Source: CAKSQF01 sp964582375
GTDB lineage: Bacteria > Bacillota > Clostridia > Oscillospirales > CAG-272
NCBI GenBank assembly: GCA_964582375.1
Contig: CAZORL010000010.1
Location: 1 to 52,809, forward strand
Reading direction: 5' to 3'
DNA length: 52,809 bases
Shown here piece by piece: positions 52,187 through 52,809 of the stretch. Numbering within the stretch: the stretch's first letter is position 1; every line of letters starts with the position of its first letter. Position numbers and translations under genes: made by a program. The notes beneath the pieces were generated by a model, which ran no database searches, was not told where the DNA came from, and saw only the letters and a list, made by a program, of their open reading frames with translations.

Positions 52187-52696
52187 ATGCCGCTTCAAAT
52201 TGAAAATTTTGACAAAAACTTCGGTCATATCAGTGCTAAGCTGATGTCGGAGATTTCCGCATACATTGATGACAACTACATACAGTATGAGAGCGATGCG
52301 GCTGTTTTGCGTTGCTATGCAAGCACGCCTTCCTTGGACGAGGCTGTAAGTCAGATCGATGAGAGCTTTTCCGAAATGCTCCTTCGGAAGATCGACGAGT
52401 CGGGCATGACCGATGTGCAGGTCTACAAAAAAGCCAACATCGACCGCAAGCTCTTCTCGAAGATCCGCAGTGATAAGCACTATAATCCGAGCAAACCAAC
52501 TGTGATCGCGTTTGCTATCGCACTTGAGCTGTCTTTGGATGAGACGAAGGATATGCTCATGAAGGCTGGATTTGCGCTTTCTCACTCAAATAAGTTCGAT
52601 ATTATCATCGAATATTTCATCAAAAACAGAAATTACAACATTTTCGAGATCAACGAGGCTCTGTTTGCATTTGATCAGAGTTTGCTTGGTGTATGA
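52187..52696 (+). CDS. HTH protein resembling a macro-domain fusion without its macro domain
   Basis: A 169-residue protein. Its C-terminal 115 residues (from about 52: LDEAVSQIDESFSEMLLRKIDES, VYKKANIDRKLFSKIRSD, LELSLDETKDMLMKAGFALS, then YNIFEINEALFAFDQSLLG) match, from memory, the C-terminal helix-turn-helix module of Firmicute macro-domain (ADP-ribose-binding) proteins. In those the N-terminus reads MPLQI and continues into the macro fold. Here MPLQI runs directly into NFDKNFGHISAKLMSEISAYIDDNY, which looks like the end of that fold and its linker. An internal loss of about 150 residues would explain this. AAGGTGGGG and a promoter precede the ATG, so it is probably expressed. Confidence 0.72.
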   Translation: MPLQIENFDKNFGHISAKLMSEISAYIDDNYIQYESDAAVLRCYASTPSLDEAVSQIDESFSEMLLRKIDESGMTDVQVYKKANIDRKLFSKIRSDKHYNPSKPTVIAFAIALELSLDETKDMLMKAGFALSHSNKFDIIIEYFIKNRNYNIFEINEALFAFDQSLLGV

Positions 52697-52709
52697 GGAG
52701 GATGAATCT

Positions 52710-52809
52710 ATGTCTGATCAGTTTGTTCTTCAAAATACCAAATGTAAAGTCACCATAATGTCGCCTGCCATGCGACCAAACCCATTACGATTTATGATAA
52801 AATATGACT
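52710..52809 (+). CDS. Start of an unidentified gene, cut by the window end
   Basis: ATG 52710 follows AGGAGG with 8-base spacing and lies 13 bases after the HTH gene stop; the frame is open to the window end (33 codons: MSDQFVLQNTKCKVTIM...). The spacing suggests an operon with the HTH gene. The visible part matches nothing I recognise. Confidence 0.6.
   Translation, partial: MSDQFVLQNTKCKVTIMSPAMRPNPLRFMIKYD

Overview
The window looks like a chromosomal segment of a low-to-mid GC, Gram-positive anaerobe of the class Clostridia, probably a gut lineage (Oscillospirales or Christensenellales). The evidence is a FeoA/FeoB/FeoB-tail cluster, an IscS-IscU pair under an Rrf2-type control region, a DNA polymerase I without recognisable proofreading residues, rubrerythrin, many intracellular glycan enzymes, lipoproteins with Thr/Ser-rich linkers, and promoters of the TTGACA-17-TATAAT type. 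A run of exactly 100 N in a Pro-Asp-Pro-Glu repeat suggests a draft or metagenome assembly. The lineage is inferred from gene content only.

Layout. 0.2-6.5 kb: an intracellular GH36-type alpha-galactosidase faces divergently a YccF-like membrane protein, a GH38 alpha-mannosidase and a DMT transporter. 6.7-8.4 kb: iscS-iscU behind a promoter carrying two copies of a putative iron-sulfur repressor site. 8.5-14.7 kb: a LacI-type regulator is divergent from a 1.67k-residue GH36-like lipoprotein with NPCBM modules; a perfect LacI-type palindrome lies at the lipoprotein's start site. 14.9-25.9 kb (minus strand): an apparently continuous eleven-gene run, read right to left, of WG-repeat protein, SLOG protein, prmC, ddl, rnhA, a small membrane protein, a heparinase II/III-like protein, rlmH, an M29 aminopeptidase, a DUF885 lipoprotein and a CE7 esterase. 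26.1-31.2 kb: galK (minus) is divergent from rhaB-rhaA-rhaD. 31.3-34.3 kb: rubrerythrin, an SGNH esterase, and a membrane protein whose soluble part resembles a decayed IS630-type transposase. 34.5-37.2 kb: feoA, feoB, a FeoB-associated Cys-rich peptide, and a convergent 56-residue Cys-rich membrane miniprotein. 37.3-43.3 kb: two uncharacterised genes, trpS, a duplicated DUF1294 protein and polA. 43.4-46.6 kb: NYN-domain protein, Thr-rich surface stalk, flavin reductase-like protein, tRNA-Ser(GCT) and a TetR regulator. 46.7-52.8 kb: a 1661-residue secreted protein with a translationally coupled 47-residue peptide, a helix-turn-helix protein that looks like a macro-domain fusion protein lacking its macro domain, and the start of another gene.

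Working together. The metabolic theme is use of plant or host glycans: galactosides (two GH36-type proteins, galK), mannosides (GH38), L-rhamnose (rhaBAD), acetylated sugars (CE7, SGNH) and possibly uronic-acid oligomers (heparinase-like). Only the GH36-like lipoprotein is visibly exported, so most of this chemistry should happen in the cytoplasm on imported oligosaccharides; no ABC or PTS sugar transporter is in the window. The most unusual items are the membrane-tethered transposase derivative (33.2-34.3 kb), the macro-less HTH protein (52.2 kb), the giant surface protein with its coupled peptide, and the Cys-rich miniprotein behind a 26-bp perfect palindrome.
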